In this document: in pieces, positions 39,229 to 49,240 of the stretch
Numbering within the stretch: the first letter of the stretch is position 1
Layout: each line of letters begins with the position of its first letter
From: Leishmania donovani
Taxonomy: Eukaryota > Euglenozoa > Kinetoplastea > Trypanosomatida > Trypanosomatidae
Direction of reading: 5' to 3'
Assembly (NCBI RefSeq): GCF_000227135.1
Contig: NC_018248.1
Coordinates: 82,706-146,705 of the forward strand
DNA length: 64,000 nt
Made by a program: the position numbers and the translations under genes
Notes under the pieces: generated by a model
Databases searched by the model: none
Told to the model about the DNA's origin: nothing
What the model saw: only the letters and a program-made list of their open reading frames with translations

Positions 39229-41394
39229 ATGGGTAACGAGACGTCCAAGTCCAGCGGCACGGCGTCGGCGAGCAACCCACTTCGCCGGAACTCGCAGTCG
39301 GAGGCGGCAGTGGGCTTCGGCGGTGCTCCCGCGGCGACAGAAAAGGCGGGATCGCCAAATGCTGCGAGCACCGCTGCATCGGTCCCCAGCCGTCCCATAG
39401 CGCTGTCGGCCGAGACGCCACCACTGAGATCGGCGAGTGGGGCCACGGACACCGTCGGCTCGTCAGTGCCGCGCTACGTGGATGCAAAGAGCATGGTGTA
39501 CACCCTTCCCTGCTTTACCCCGGATAGGTCGCTGAGCAGCCCGACGAGCGGCGGCGCTGGTCCACGGAGCCAACCGATCGCAATACAGATGGCTGCCTCA
39601 CAGCAGCTGCCGATGATGTCCTCCAGCAGTGACTTCCGCGTGGGTGCGCCATCCTCGCCTCTCTCCCCATCCCGCCGGCACTTCTCCGCTGCGAATTTGT
39701 CGAACACGATGGAGATTCCGACGTACAACACAAGCACCCCCACCGCCGTGGAGGACCTTTCCTGCAGCTCACCAGTGCTCAAATCGTACCGGCAGCACTC
39801 CTTCTCCCATTCGAAGCGGGATGCGTGTCTGGCCGACTCCCCCAACTCCCCAGACATGAGCGTCCACGGCGGCGCATCCCTCAGCGCCGGCGCCTCGGAG
39901 GCTCCGGTGGCGATGAGCCTGGCCACCTCGTTCTCACCTGGGGCTGGCAGCGGCTCGCCCAGCACAGCGATCCACACAAAGTTCCTCGAGATAACCGGGC
40001 ACCCGCTGGGCTTGGAGAACTACGGCAACACTTGCTACTGCAACTCCGTCATCCAGCTGATCTACCACTGCGCCCCATTGCGGCTGCGGCTGCTCGAGCT
40101 GTACCACGTCTACCTCACCAAGAAGGGTAAGTCTGGCTTCGAGGAGGACACGGTGCTCTTCCAGCTCTGCAGCCTCATCGCCGTTATGCACAAGTCGAAC
40201 AACCGCACCAAGGACAAGTACCCGCGCGAGAAGATCGCCCCAAAAGAACTGCTGAACTGCGTGCGCGCCAAGAACGAGGTCTTCAACAACGACATGCAGC
40301 AGGACGCACACGAGTTCACCATGTTTCTGCTGAATGATATCTGGGACACGGAGCAGCGCATCATGGCCGACCCCGCCAACGTAAACCTCTTTCTCAAGCA
40401 CGAGACATCCATGAAGAAGAAGGGGTCGTTGTCCTTCTCCTGGAAGCACAGCAAGGATAAGCACATCAGCAGCCACAGCCACAAGGAAAACAAGCTCGAC
40501 AAGACAACCTCGGCAGCGGCCACCAACAGCGACGCCGGCGCGAACGGGGGCAAGGCGGTGGATGCACAGCAGCCCTTCAGCGGGGAGCTCACCCCTCTCC
40601 AGGTAATCCTGCAAGGCCAGTTCGGCTCCCTCACCGCCTGCCTCGAGTGCGAGAACGTGACCGCCCGAGAAGAGGTCTTCATGGACCTCAGCCTCGAGAC
40701 GGCACAGGGCACGTCCCTCCTCCGCTGCCTCGACCACTTCGGTGACCCCGAGTACTTCTGGGGGAAGAACAAGCTGCGCTGCGAGGAGTGCAAGATGCCG
40801 GTGCGCGCCGCCAAGACGATCCACGTGCAGCAGCTGCCGCAGTACGCGCTCCTTATCCACCTGAAGCGCTTCCAGTACGACGTGAAGAAGCAGATCTTCA
40901 CAAAGAAGGCGGACCACGTCGCACTGCCGATGCAGATGGACGTGGAGGAGTACCTGACGGACCCAGAGGTGGTCGAGCAGAGCCTGCGCAACAAGCTGGC
41001 GCGCTCGCAGAAGAACATCGGCGTTGACGCGGTCAGCAGCACCAGCGGGCACAACAACAGCGGCAGCGGACAGAAAGACGAAGCGAACGCGACTTCGTCG
41101 ACCGACACATTCAAGCCGGCGTCGGAGGAGGTACGCCGCAAGCTTCGTGGCGTCGCCCGCCACAAGGCGCGCTTCGAGCTGACAGGTTTTGTCGCCCACA
41201 TTGGCGAGGGACCAAACTCAGGGCACTACTTCACGTGTGTCCGTTACGGTCCTCAGCTGTGGCGCCGCTTCGACGACGAGACTGTGTCGACGATGGCGGA
41301 GCGAGATGTGAAGCAGTACTTTGGCGTTCCATCCGACGCTGTCGGCGTGGTCACGACGACGGCCTACATACTGCTCTACGAGCGCGTTGCGTAG
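39229..41394 (+). CDS. Ubiquitin-specific protease (USP12/USP46-like), predicted N-myristoylated
   Basis: 721 residues from ATG 39229. The start MGNETSKS has Gly2 and Ser6, a fitting N-myristoylation signal. Residues about 10-255 are Ser/Ala/Pro low complexity. The USP domain follows: Cys box GLENYGNTCYCNS (nucleophile C269), zinc-ribbon cysteines in CLECEN and CEECKMP, HLKRFQYD, and the His box GPNSGHYFTCVRYG (H666) with RRFDDE (D682). All catalytic residues are present, so it should be an active thiol deubiquitinase removing ubiquitin from substrates. The compact domain with a two-Cys-pair ribbon resembles USP12/USP46 and yeast Ubp9/13. An internal His/Lys/Ser-rich insertion lies at about 400-450. 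The myristate would tether it to membranes. Confidence 0.92.
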   Translation: MGNETSKSSGTASASNPLRRNSQSEAAVGFGGAPAATEKAGSPNAASTAASVPSRPIALSAETPPLRSASGATDTVGSSVPRYVDAKSMVYTLPCFTPDRSLSSPTSGGAGPRSQPIAIQMAASQQLPMMSSSSDFRVGAPSSPLSPSRRHFSAANLSNTMEIPTYNTSTPTAVEDLSCSSPVLKSYRQHSFSHSKRDACLADSPNSPDMSVHGGASLSAGASEAPVAMSLATSFSPGAGSGSPSTAIHTKFLEITGHPLGLENYGNTCYCNSVIQLIYHCAPLRLRLLELYHVYLTKKGKSGFEEDTVLFQLCSLIAVMHKSNNRTKDKYPREKIAPKELLNCVRAKNEVFNNDMQQDAHEFTMFLLNDIWDTEQRIMADPANVNLFLKHETSMKKKGSLSFSWKHSKDKHISSHSHKENKLDKTTSAAATNSDAGANGGKAVDAQQPFSGELTPLQVILQGQFGSLTACLECENVTAREEVFMDLSLETAQGTSLLRCLDHFGDPEYFWGKNKLRCEECKMPVRAAKTIHVQQLPQYALLIHLKRFQYDVKKQIFTKKADHVALPMQMDVEEYLTDPEVVEQSLRNKLARSQKNIGVDAVSSTSGHNNSGSGQKDEANATSSTDTFKPASEEVRRKLRGVARHKARFELTGFVAHIGEGPNSGHYFTCVRYGPQLWRRFDDETVSTMAERDVKQYFGVPSDAVGVVTTTAYILLYERVA

Positions 41395-41645
41395 AGTCGC
41401 GTGCGCGCTGATGGACAGCCTGCAGACGAGCTCGATGCGCGGGTGTGTATGCGGGTCTGTGGCTGTGCAGAGTCGATGTACGTAGATGATGACAGTGGAG
41501 CTGGAAGGCGTGCTGCCGGGCATGAAGCTCGCAAAACAAGGCAAGGCAGGATCGTGCAGTTCACGATTCAAGTGAGCGGCAAAGGGAGAGAACGTCAGGC
41601 GTGCGTCGCTGGCTGTGGCCCTTGCATGTCCTCGTTGTGTTTCTC

Positions 41646-42404
41646 AAGTGGTGTGTGTCGCCTTTTCTTTCTGTGTGGTCGCCCTCCTCGCCCTCTCCAT
41701 TGCGGATGACCACGGCTGCCTTTTTTACGTGTGCTGCTGCGTGGCTCGGTCCGTGTGCAGGGATGAGTGCTCCAGCACGTTTCTCTCTCGCTCCCTGGTG
41801 TCGCCGTCCTCGACTGCTTTCCTCTTCTACTTCGGCCTTGCCTCCCCTCCCTCCTCTCTCTCTGCGCGTGTACGGGTGACTGTGTCCGTAGGGAGGAGGA
41901 AGGGGGGCACGTGTGCGCCCACCTCATGCTACGATATGAGGTGCGCCTACGAGCGGTGAATGAGGCCACATCCCCNNNNNNNNNNNNNNNNNNNNNNNNN
42001 NNNNNNNNNNNNNNNNNNNNNNNNNNNNNNNNNNNNNNNNNNNNNNNNNNNNNNNNNNNNNNNNNNNNNNNNNNAAGTGGTGTGTGTCGCCTTTTCTTTC
42101 TGTGTGGTCGCCCTCCTCGCCCTCTCCATTGCGGATGACCACGGCTGCCTTTTTTACGTGTGCTGCTGCGTGGCTCGGTCCGTGTGCAGGGATGAGTGCT
42201 CCAGCACGTTTCTCTCTCGCTCCCTGGTGTCGCCGTCCTCGACTGCTTTCCTCTTCTACTTCGGCCTTGCCTCCCCTCCCTCCTCTCTCTCTGCGCGTGT
42301 ACGGGTGACTGTGTCCGTAGGGAGGAGGAAGGGGGGCACGTGTGCGCCCACCTCATGCTACGATATGAGGTGCGCCTACGAGCGGTGAATGAGGCCACAT
42401 CCCC
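41646..42404. repeat. Perfect 330-base duplication flanking a 99-N gap (unmerged contig overlap)
   Basis: 41646-41975 and 42075-42404 read identically over 330 bases, with N filling 41976-42074. The left copy ends exactly at the gap and the right copy starts exactly at it. That is the signature of two contigs overlapping by 330 bases that the scaffolder left apart. Confidence 0.9.
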
Positions 42405-43087
42405 GTCTCTCGTCTTTTCCTCTCCCGCTGCTGGCACGTGTGAGATCAGCCCCCACCCCCTCCGCTACGAAGAGAAGGCGTTTGCCTTGCCAGGGGGTGG
42501 TGCCCAGAGAGCGGGTTTGTGGCCCCTCCGATGTGGGCAGGGCCACGCGTGCGTCGGCGCCGTCCTCCCCTGTGCTCCTCACGGGGCTCTTTTATGTTCC
42601 TCTGTCGCACACCTCAGCCGAGAAGTCCGATGGGCGCTTGTCTGCTCTGCTCTCCTCCCCCTCCCCACCGCGCTGCTTCGCACGGCACAAGTGCTTTGCC
42701 CTCTTGTGGGCGGCCTCCGCCATGCGTGTCGGGTCGGCTTCCGGCCGCGGCGTTCGGGTATGCAAACACAGACATGTGTATGTGTGCGCGGTAGCTCTCT
42801 TCCACCCCCTCCCTCCTATGCTGGGGAGGATGCCACCTGCTTTCATGGCCTTGTCTGCCCGTTCAAGGCAGTCCCACCCTGACCAGCCTCCATCACGTCC
42901 GCCACCGGGTGCGATACGGCGGATGAGAGGAGGGGGTGGGCCCTGCGCCGTCACCGACTTCGTCAAACAGATAAGCAGCGATTCCGCAAAGGCGGCGCGC
43001 AGCGGTCCGCTTCCTCCCTCCGCCCCTACCGGGCGACGCCCACAACAGGCCAGAGAACGGGGGGGGAGGGGACGGGTCGAGACCCGG

Positions 43088-43872
43088 CACCGCCCCAACT
43101 CACTCTAAACTGCCTTTTTCTCTTCCTTCCCACCGACTCTCTCTCTCTCTGATCTCACATCAGCGAGGGCAGGAGCTGGCCACCCATGCACAGACGCGTC
43201 GGTGCATGCGTCGGGGACACCTCGTGCATGGGTACGTGTGTCTGAGTTTTCGCTCCTCCTGTTGTGCGACGTCCAAGCACCCCTGCGGTGAGGGAAGAGG
43301 AGGAGAAAGTAAGGGGAGCGTGTTCGATGCCTTGTTCGCTCTCTTCCCTTCTCCCGTCTGTTTTCTCGTCCTGTCAGGTGTACTTTATCCAATGTATACA
43401 CAGTACTCATAACGCCACCCAACAACAGCGNNNNNNNNNNNNNNNNNNNNNNNNNNNNNNNNNNNNNNNNNNNNNNNNNNNNNNNNNNNNNNNNNNNNNN
43501 NNNNNNNNNNNNNNNNNNNNNNNNNNNNNCACCGCCCCAACTCACTCTAAACTGCCTTTTTCTCTTCCTTCCCACCGACTCTCTCTCTCTCTGATCTCAC
43601 ATCAGCGAGGGCAGGAGCTGGCCACCCATGCACAGACGCGTCGGTGCATGCGTCGGGGACACCTCGTGCATGGGTACGTGTGTCTGAGTTTTCGCTCCTC
43701 CTGTTGTGCGACGTCCAAGCACCCCTGCGGTGAGGGAAGAGGAGGAGAAAGTAAGGGGAGCGTGTTCGATGCCTTGTTCGCTCTCTTCCCTTCTCCCGTC
43801 TGTTTTCTCGTCCTGTCAGGTGTACTTTATCCAATGTATACACAGTACTCATAACGCCACCCAACAACAGCG
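43088..43872. repeat. Perfect 343-base duplication flanking a 99-N gap (unmerged contig overlap)
   Basis: 43088-43430 is repeated as 43530-43872, with N at 43431-43529. As in the neighbouring cases, both copies abut the gap edge. Confidence 0.9.
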
Positions 43873-44637
43873 TGCGTGCCCCCATCAACATCATCACCCC
43901 TTCGCCAACCAGGATACTTCACCTCTTTCGTGTTCCTTCCCTCTCTGTGTTGTCCTGTCGTGCATGAGACGCTTGTCGGTGCTACCGCTTCTGCCTCGTC
44001 GTTTCTTCACTTGTCGATGGCTCCTTTTCTTTGGATACACAGACTCACAACTTTTTGCGCCTTCTCTGCGCCTCCCTCTCCCGTCTGTTGGGCCACTGCT
44101 ATGTCCGTGTAGGTGGGGATGGATGTACACCTTCCCCTTCCCCGCCCGCCCGCTGCTTCTCCGTGTGTGTTCGCCTTCGCTCTGTTTTGCTTTTTGACTT
44201 CGGCTGTACTCCGTGGCTCTCCCTCGTCTTTCGGTCGCCCCGCTCTGCGCACGTGCGTCCTCTCCCCCACACACACACACACATACCGCCCGTTGATGTT
44301 GTTCCTATCTCTTTGCCCTTCGGTTTCTCTCTGCTCGCATATACTGAAGCTGCTACGTGGCGGGGCATTGCTGGTGTGTCTCTGTGAGTCAGTGGGCGTA
44401 AGTTGATGTCGTCGTGGTGAGGGGGGAGGGGGGCGCCATGGATGTCATGCTCATCCCTCTCCCCCCTCCCGCCTGTGCTCTTGCTGCGCTGTTCCTGGTC
44501 ACTCTGCTTTGGCGGAAAGGAGTTTCTCGTAGAGTTCACAGAAACGCAACGAGAGCCACCTCATTGCCCCCTTTTCGCGGCATGGCCCTCCCCCCTCGCG
44601 GCGCTGCTGATGATGCATTGTGCGGCACTCGTCGTGA

Positions 44638-44878
44638 TTGTTTATCGTGCGTGGCTCGGCGTGGGAGACGTCGCACCGCCGTCGTCGAGCGTTTTCCTTG
44701 TAGCTTCCGCACTCACCGCTCCGGAGATGGTCTCCTCTTGGCATTTCGCTTGCACCCTCTCTCTCTCCCTTTCTCTTCGCTGTGCTGTCTTGTGCCTCAC
44801 ATGGGCGATCATCACGGCGCACAGACGGCCCCATCGCGCCTCGCACTCCATCCTCTGGTCGGCTTGGTTGGTCGTGTG

Positions 44879-44913
<35 letters not shown>

Positions 44914-45266
44914 GTATTCACCTCCCNNNNNNNNNNNNNNNNNNNNNNNNNNNNNNNNNNNNNNNNNNNNNNNNNNNNNNNNNNNNNNNNNNNNNNNNNN
45001 NNNNNNNNNNNNNNNNNNNNNNNNNTTGTTTATCGTGCGTGGCTCGGCGTGGGAGACGTCGCACCGCCGTCGTCGAGCGTTTTCCTTGTAGCTTCCGCAC
45101 TCACCGCTCCGGAGATGGTCTCCTCTTGGCATTTCGCTTGCACCCTCTCTCTCTCCCTTTCTCTTCGCTGTGCTGTCTTGTGCCTCACATGGGCGATCAT
45201 CACGGCGCACAGACGGCCCCATCGCGCCTCGCACTCCATCCTCTGGTCGGCTTGGTTGGTCGTGTG

Positions 45267-45301
<35 letters not shown>

Positions 45302-45314
45302 GTATTCACCTCCC
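44638..45314. repeat. Perfect 289-base duplication flanking a 99-N gap (unmerged contig overlap)
   Basis: 44638-44926 is repeated as 45026-45314, with N at 44927-45025. The duplicated part contains a (GT)n tract (44874-44916 and its copy 45262-45304), including the same internal TTT interruption. Confidence 0.9.
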
Positions 45315-45496
45315 ACATTTTGCGTGTGCGCGCGTGCTCCGGTCTGCCGCCGTTGCTTCCCCTACACCGCCGACAGATAAGCGGTCGTGCGCATAACACT
45401 CGCGCAGTCCTACAGAGCGGGCGGCAGTGGGAAAGCGAGAGGCGCAAGCGCGCAGCAGCACGCCCGCCGCCTGCCACCCCCGCAGAAATCTGAAGG

Positions 45497-48400
45497 ATGT
45501 GGTCCCTACTCCGCCCAAGCCCCGCCGTTGCCTCCTCCATATTGGCAGCAGTCGCTGCAAAGGGTGATTGCCGATACCCCGTCGGTGGCATCGCTCGAGG
45601 CACCATCGTGATTAACGTTTGCCTCCGCCACTACCACGGCTACTCCGACGGGCAGCGCACGCCGCATGGGCAGCGAAGCGCCTCCTCTGCGCTTGCCACC
45701 GACGGTAGGGGTCGTCGGGATCATGGCCCGACGCGTTCGCCGTCCGCGCCTCCGCAGCAGCATCGTTCGCAGGATGTGCAGCTGCAGCAGTATCGCGGCC
45801 AGCAGCGGAGAAGTACGTCGCTTGCGGCGGCCGAGGCGGCCTCCACCGACCTGGTCACAGCCCGCTCTACCTTTTGGTCGCAGCCCGTGAAACATGTGTC
45901 GGCCGCTACACTGAAGCGGCAGCACACGCTCGAGCGCGCACAGGACAAGAAATCGAAGTTTCTCGTCCGCAGCAGCATCCGCGAAGATGGCGTCATCTCC
46001 AACCTCTTTCCTCTTAACTTTCGTGTCGCGGATGCGTCGCACCCAGACAGCCACCGCGGTGCACCACCGACGGGCACGCACGTTTACATCTACGAGATGT
46101 ACGTGACGCGGCTGACGGCGACACAGCGGGGAGGCAGCGCTGCGAGGGGCTCCCCTTCGGTGACTGGTGCGGGGGCACGCGGCAAGGCCAGAGCCGGTGC
46201 CGCCGCTACCGCGGCGGCGATTGGCGGTGTGCAGGCGGGTGGACTGGCGTCGGTGGAGCGGCGTGTTTCGCCTGGACGCGCGTGGAGAGCGGTGGAGCGG
46301 TTTCTGCGCCACAAATACGCCGGGGTAGCCGCGGCGTTACTGCCGCCGTTGGTGCAGCTGAATAGCAAGGTGTACACTGCGGCCCCCCTCCCACCCGACG
46401 CACTAGTGCTACCGAGAGCATACTTCGATATCGGCTGGCAGACGGCGGTGCTACGCCTGCAGCGCCGCTGCCGCTTTACTGAACTGCCGCCGAGCGAGCT
46501 ACAGATGCTGCTGAACAAGATCGTTCCCGAGGTGGCACGTACATCTCACCGCGAGCAGCGACAGAAGGTGGACGCCACACCATCCTTCCTCGAGGTGGTG
46601 CGGGAGAAGACCGGCAAGCTGGTGTGCGCGACGCAGGGCGTGTCAGCTGGCGGGTTGCGGATCTATCAAGGTGTGCTGGTGCAGGCCATCTTTGTGGACA
46701 GCTCGGCTGCGCTCGACCCCAACGCGGCAGACGCGAGGGAAGGTCAGGTGGCGAGAGAAACACACACGTGCAGCCTTGCGCCAGCCAAGACAGGTGCCGG
46801 CAGCAGCACCAAACCCCCCACTGATGCGGATGCCTGCCCCATCGCTACTCGACACCTCGGCGACACCCCGGTGGGCCTTACCGACGCCGCAGCGGCGGTG
46901 CACTTCCAGGTGGTCGCGTTCCTCCGCCCCTTTGCCTATCGGGGCACTCATGCCGAGAGCTACCGCATCCGCGATGCCTCAGGCGTGTATTTGGCCTCGC
47001 TCTGGGCCCCCGCAAAACCACGCTCGCTGACCGTCGGCGCGGTCTACGCAGCTGCCCCAGTGCGCATTCGCGAATTTGCGGAGCGCGGCAATGCCCGGCT
47101 CATCGAATTCCTCGATGGCACCACTCTCACCCTCCTCTCTGCCAGCACCGCTACGGCGCCAGCCAGCCTCAGCAGCGGCAGCGCCATGGCGCAGCCCTTC
47201 ACGCCACGCAGTGACAGCGGTAACGGCGGCGCCACATCGGAGGCGAGTCGTCTCCCGGGTCAGCTGAGCCTGAAGATTGACACAAAGGGCACGATCGCGT
47301 CGGAGGTGTCACTTTGGGAAGAGGTACTGCAGCACTTCGGCCACGGCCCGTACGACGAGGCGGCCCAGCAGCGCCTCCGCAAGTCTGTCCAAGGCATCCC
47401 TGTCGTCATCTCCTACTCGCTGCGTCAGAGCATCGTGTGCGACGTCCGCTTCGACAGCGACGCGCTGCTGGCTGCCGCCTCTCATACGCACGACCTCGCC
47501 GCCGCCGAGGAGGGCAGGGGGCAATCGGTAAGTGCGCCCCACTCCTCTTCTCCAAACGGCGACGCCGTGGCACACGGCCGGGCACGTGAGCGCTTGAGTG
47601 CGCCGATGCTGTGCGTACGAGAGCCGCGCCTTGCGCCACTGATGCCGCGCCTCGACTCGCAGCAGCCGTGCGCCATTCTCGCTGATCACACCATTGTGCC
47701 GCTTCAGGTCTTGCACTGCTGCTTCGATCCTCGCATGCGTAGCTGGCAGGAAATCGGCGTTTCCGCGCTGTCTCTCATGCCACAGCAGCGCGCGGCGCTG
47801 CTGGAGTCGATTCGCGCGCTGCTCGCGAACGGCCTGCAGCGGTGGGGCATTGATGTGTCGGCCAACCCGTATCGGACCAAGGCACTCTCTCTCCTGCCGG
47901 CCCCCATGAAGTGTGTCGTGCCGCAGCGACGCCCGGCCACCGGGTTCGCGAATCCAGCGGTCGTGGCCTTTCCTACCACCATCGTCGTCATTGGCGTCAC
48001 CGGACCACGATGCACGGCGGAGCAGTCGCGGCGCATCAGCCTCACCGCTCAGCACTTGGCGCACTACTTTCGCACGAAATTCGTGGCAACCCTAGCGGAC
48101 GAAGGAGCTGCCGTCCAGTACGTGCACGAGCAGCTCATGTACACGCCGGCTGCCGTTGCTGCCCCAACCGGTCAGCCGACCGCCTCGCTGAAGGACCCGA
48201 ATACGTCTGTGATCCTCATCACCAACGAAATCGACACGCGCGCGACGCGGTGGCTCAAAGTGGAATGCATGTGCCGTGGGGCGCACTTTATCGCCATTCC
48301 CGCGTCGTCAAGCCCGAAGAAGCTCAACCTCGCCGGCGCGCAGCTGCGGATGCGTATCGCGTCTCAGTTCGAACTAAACCCTCTACGCGGCGTCGACCTG

Positions 48401-49240
48401 CGCGGGGAGCTGCCTGTGCTGGGCCACCGTCACGTGCTCGTCATCGGGGTGGACTCGTGCCACACGAACACGCACAGCGTCGGCACGATCGTCGGCATCC
48501 TCAGCACCCCGACGGAAAGCAAACTGCTGTCTTACTTTTGGCGGCACGATGCACGCGGGCGCGAGACGCAGCACGTCGCAAAACACTTCCGCGGTATTTT
48601 GGCCGGCGCCGTGGCGCTGTCCGGCAGGGTGGACGAGGTGGTGGTCTTCCAAGATGGTGACGTCTTCAGCGAGCTGGTTGGGGTCAAGGAGGAGCTCACG
48701 ATGCAGGTGCCCAACTGCGGCCTTACCTTCATGTGCTTGCACAAGCGTTGCAACGTGCGCTTCATGCACGCCTCGCCAGGGCAAGACGGCAGCAGCGCAA
48801 CACGCAGTCAAGCTTCCGCTGTTGCAAGCGCAAGCGACGATGTCGAAAAGGCTGACCGGGACACGAACGCCTTCCGTGAGGACAACGGCCTTCACAACCT
48901 CGTGAAGGGAGTTGTTATCCCCGCTCTGGCGCCAGTGCCGCTGGACCATCAACTCGCCGCCAACTCCTTTTACTTACAAGCGCACGAGTCGTCCATGTCG
49001 ACGGCGCGGATCGTGCAGTACACGGTCCACCACGTAAGCCCTTCCCTCGACGTAACCGATGTGCAGCAGATCGCCAACATCATGGCCAATGTGCTGGCGC
49101 CGCAGGCGACAAAGCTGCCCATGTCCACCCGATGTGCGCACCGGCTGGCTGATCAAGCGGAGCGCCTGCTCGACGCAGTGCCGCAGCTCACGGCGGACAT
49201 GATTCCGCGGCCACTGTGCAACCGCTTGTGGTTTCTCTAG
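45497..49240 (+). CDS. PWI1: PIWI-like protein PWI1
   Basis: 1247 residues from ATG 45497. The start (MWSLLRPSPAVASSILAAV...) looks like a mitochondrial presequence. The first two-thirds are divergent with Ala/Thr/Ser linkers; I do not see a clear PAZ domain, though residues about 300-560 could be a degenerate N/PAZ region. The MID-PIWI part starts near residue 800. Motifs: VLVIGVDSCH (D986), DEVVVFQDGDVFSELV (D1053), NSFYLQAHES, and CAHRLADQAERLL with H1215, placed as the third catalytic residue; the protein ends in RLWFL, close to the hydrophobic terminus typical of Argonautes. So an Asp-Asp-His slicer triad seems kept. Published work, from memory, places the Leishmania PIWI-like protein in the mitochondrion and unlinked to RNAi. 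Confidence 0.88.
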   Translation: MWSLLRPSPAVASSILAAVAAKGDCRYPVGGIARGTIVINVCLRHYHGYSDGQRTPHGQRSASSALATDGRGRRDHGPTRSPSAPPQQHRSQDVQLQQYRGQQRRSTSLAAAEAASTDLVTARSTFWSQPVKHVSAATLKRQHTLERAQDKKSKFLVRSSIREDGVISNLFPLNFRVADASHPDSHRGAPPTGTHVYIYEMYVTRLTATQRGGSAARGSPSVTGAGARGKARAGAAATAAAIGGVQAGGLASVERRVSPGRAWRAVERFLRHKYAGVAAALLPPLVQLNSKVYTAAPLPPDALVLPRAYFDIGWQTAVLRLQRRCRFTELPPSELQMLLNKIVPEVARTSHREQRQKVDATPSFLEVVREKTGKLVCATQGVSAGGLRIYQGVLVQAIFVDSSAALDPNAADAREGQVARETHTCSLAPAKTGAGSSTKPPTDADACPIATRHLGDTPVGLTDAAAAVHFQVVAFLRPFAYRGTHAESYRIRDASGVYLASLWAPAKPRSLTVGAVYAAAPVRIREFAERGNARLIEFLDGTTLTLLSASTATAPASLSSGSAMAQPFTPRSDSGNGGATSEASRLPGQLSLKIDTKGTIASEVSLWEEVLQHFGHGPYDEAAQQRLRKSVQGIPVVISYSLRQSIVCDVRFDSDALLAAASHTHDLAAAEEGRGQSVSAPHSSSPNGDAVAHGRARERLSAPMLCVREPRLAPLMPRLDSQQPCAILADHTIVPLQVLHCCFDPRMRSWQEIGVSALSLMPQQRAALLESIRALLANGLQRWGIDVSANPYRTKALSLLPAPMKCVVPQRRPATGFANPAVVAFPTTIVVIGVTGPRCTAEQSRRISLTAQHLAHYFRTKFVATLADEGAAVQYVHEQLMYTPAAVAAPTGQPTASLKDPNTSVILITNEIDTRATRWLKVECMCRGAHFIAIPASSSPKKLNLAGAQLRMRIASQFELNPLRGVDLRGELPVLGHRHVLVIGVDSCHTNTHSVGTIVGILSTPTESKLLSYFWRHDARGRETQHVAKHFRGILAGAVALSGRVDEVVVFQDGDVFSELVGVKEELTMQVPNCGLTFMCLHKRCNVRFMHASPGQDGSSATRSQASAVASASDDVEKADRDTNAFREDNGLHNLVKGVVIPALAPVPLDHQLAANSFYLQAHESSMSTARIVQYTVHHVSPSLDVTDVQQIANIMANVLAPQATKLPMSTRCAHRLADQAERLLDAVPQLTADMIPRPLCNRLWFL

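Larger units (their letters stand above)
41395..45496. other. Intergenic region (4.1 kb apparent) with three assembly gaps and flanking duplicates
   Basis: No gene is credible. The apparent length is inflated: three 99-N gaps each sit between two perfect copies of 289-343 bases (separate entries). If merged, the true spacing is about 2.8 kb. The GC-rich part 42405-43087 has no coding texture in any frame despite a 239-codon open frame. 45340-45376 is a pyrimidine-rich tract ending in CGACAG, a likely acceptor for PWI1 (AG 45375-45376). Confidence 0.7.

Noticed and set aside
39934..41199. 421-codon open frame antisense to the USP gene
   Set aside because: A shadow of GC-rich third positions. 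The sense frame has a complete catalytic USP domain.
42389..43108. 239-codon open frame in the gap region
   Set aside because: Low complexity, no conserved segment, and it lies beside an assembly artefact. No coding texture.
41976..45025. Tandem satellite array hypothesis for the duplicated blocks
   Set aside because: Three unrelated blocks, each present exactly twice and only at a gap edge. An overlap artefact explains this better than three separate duplications.
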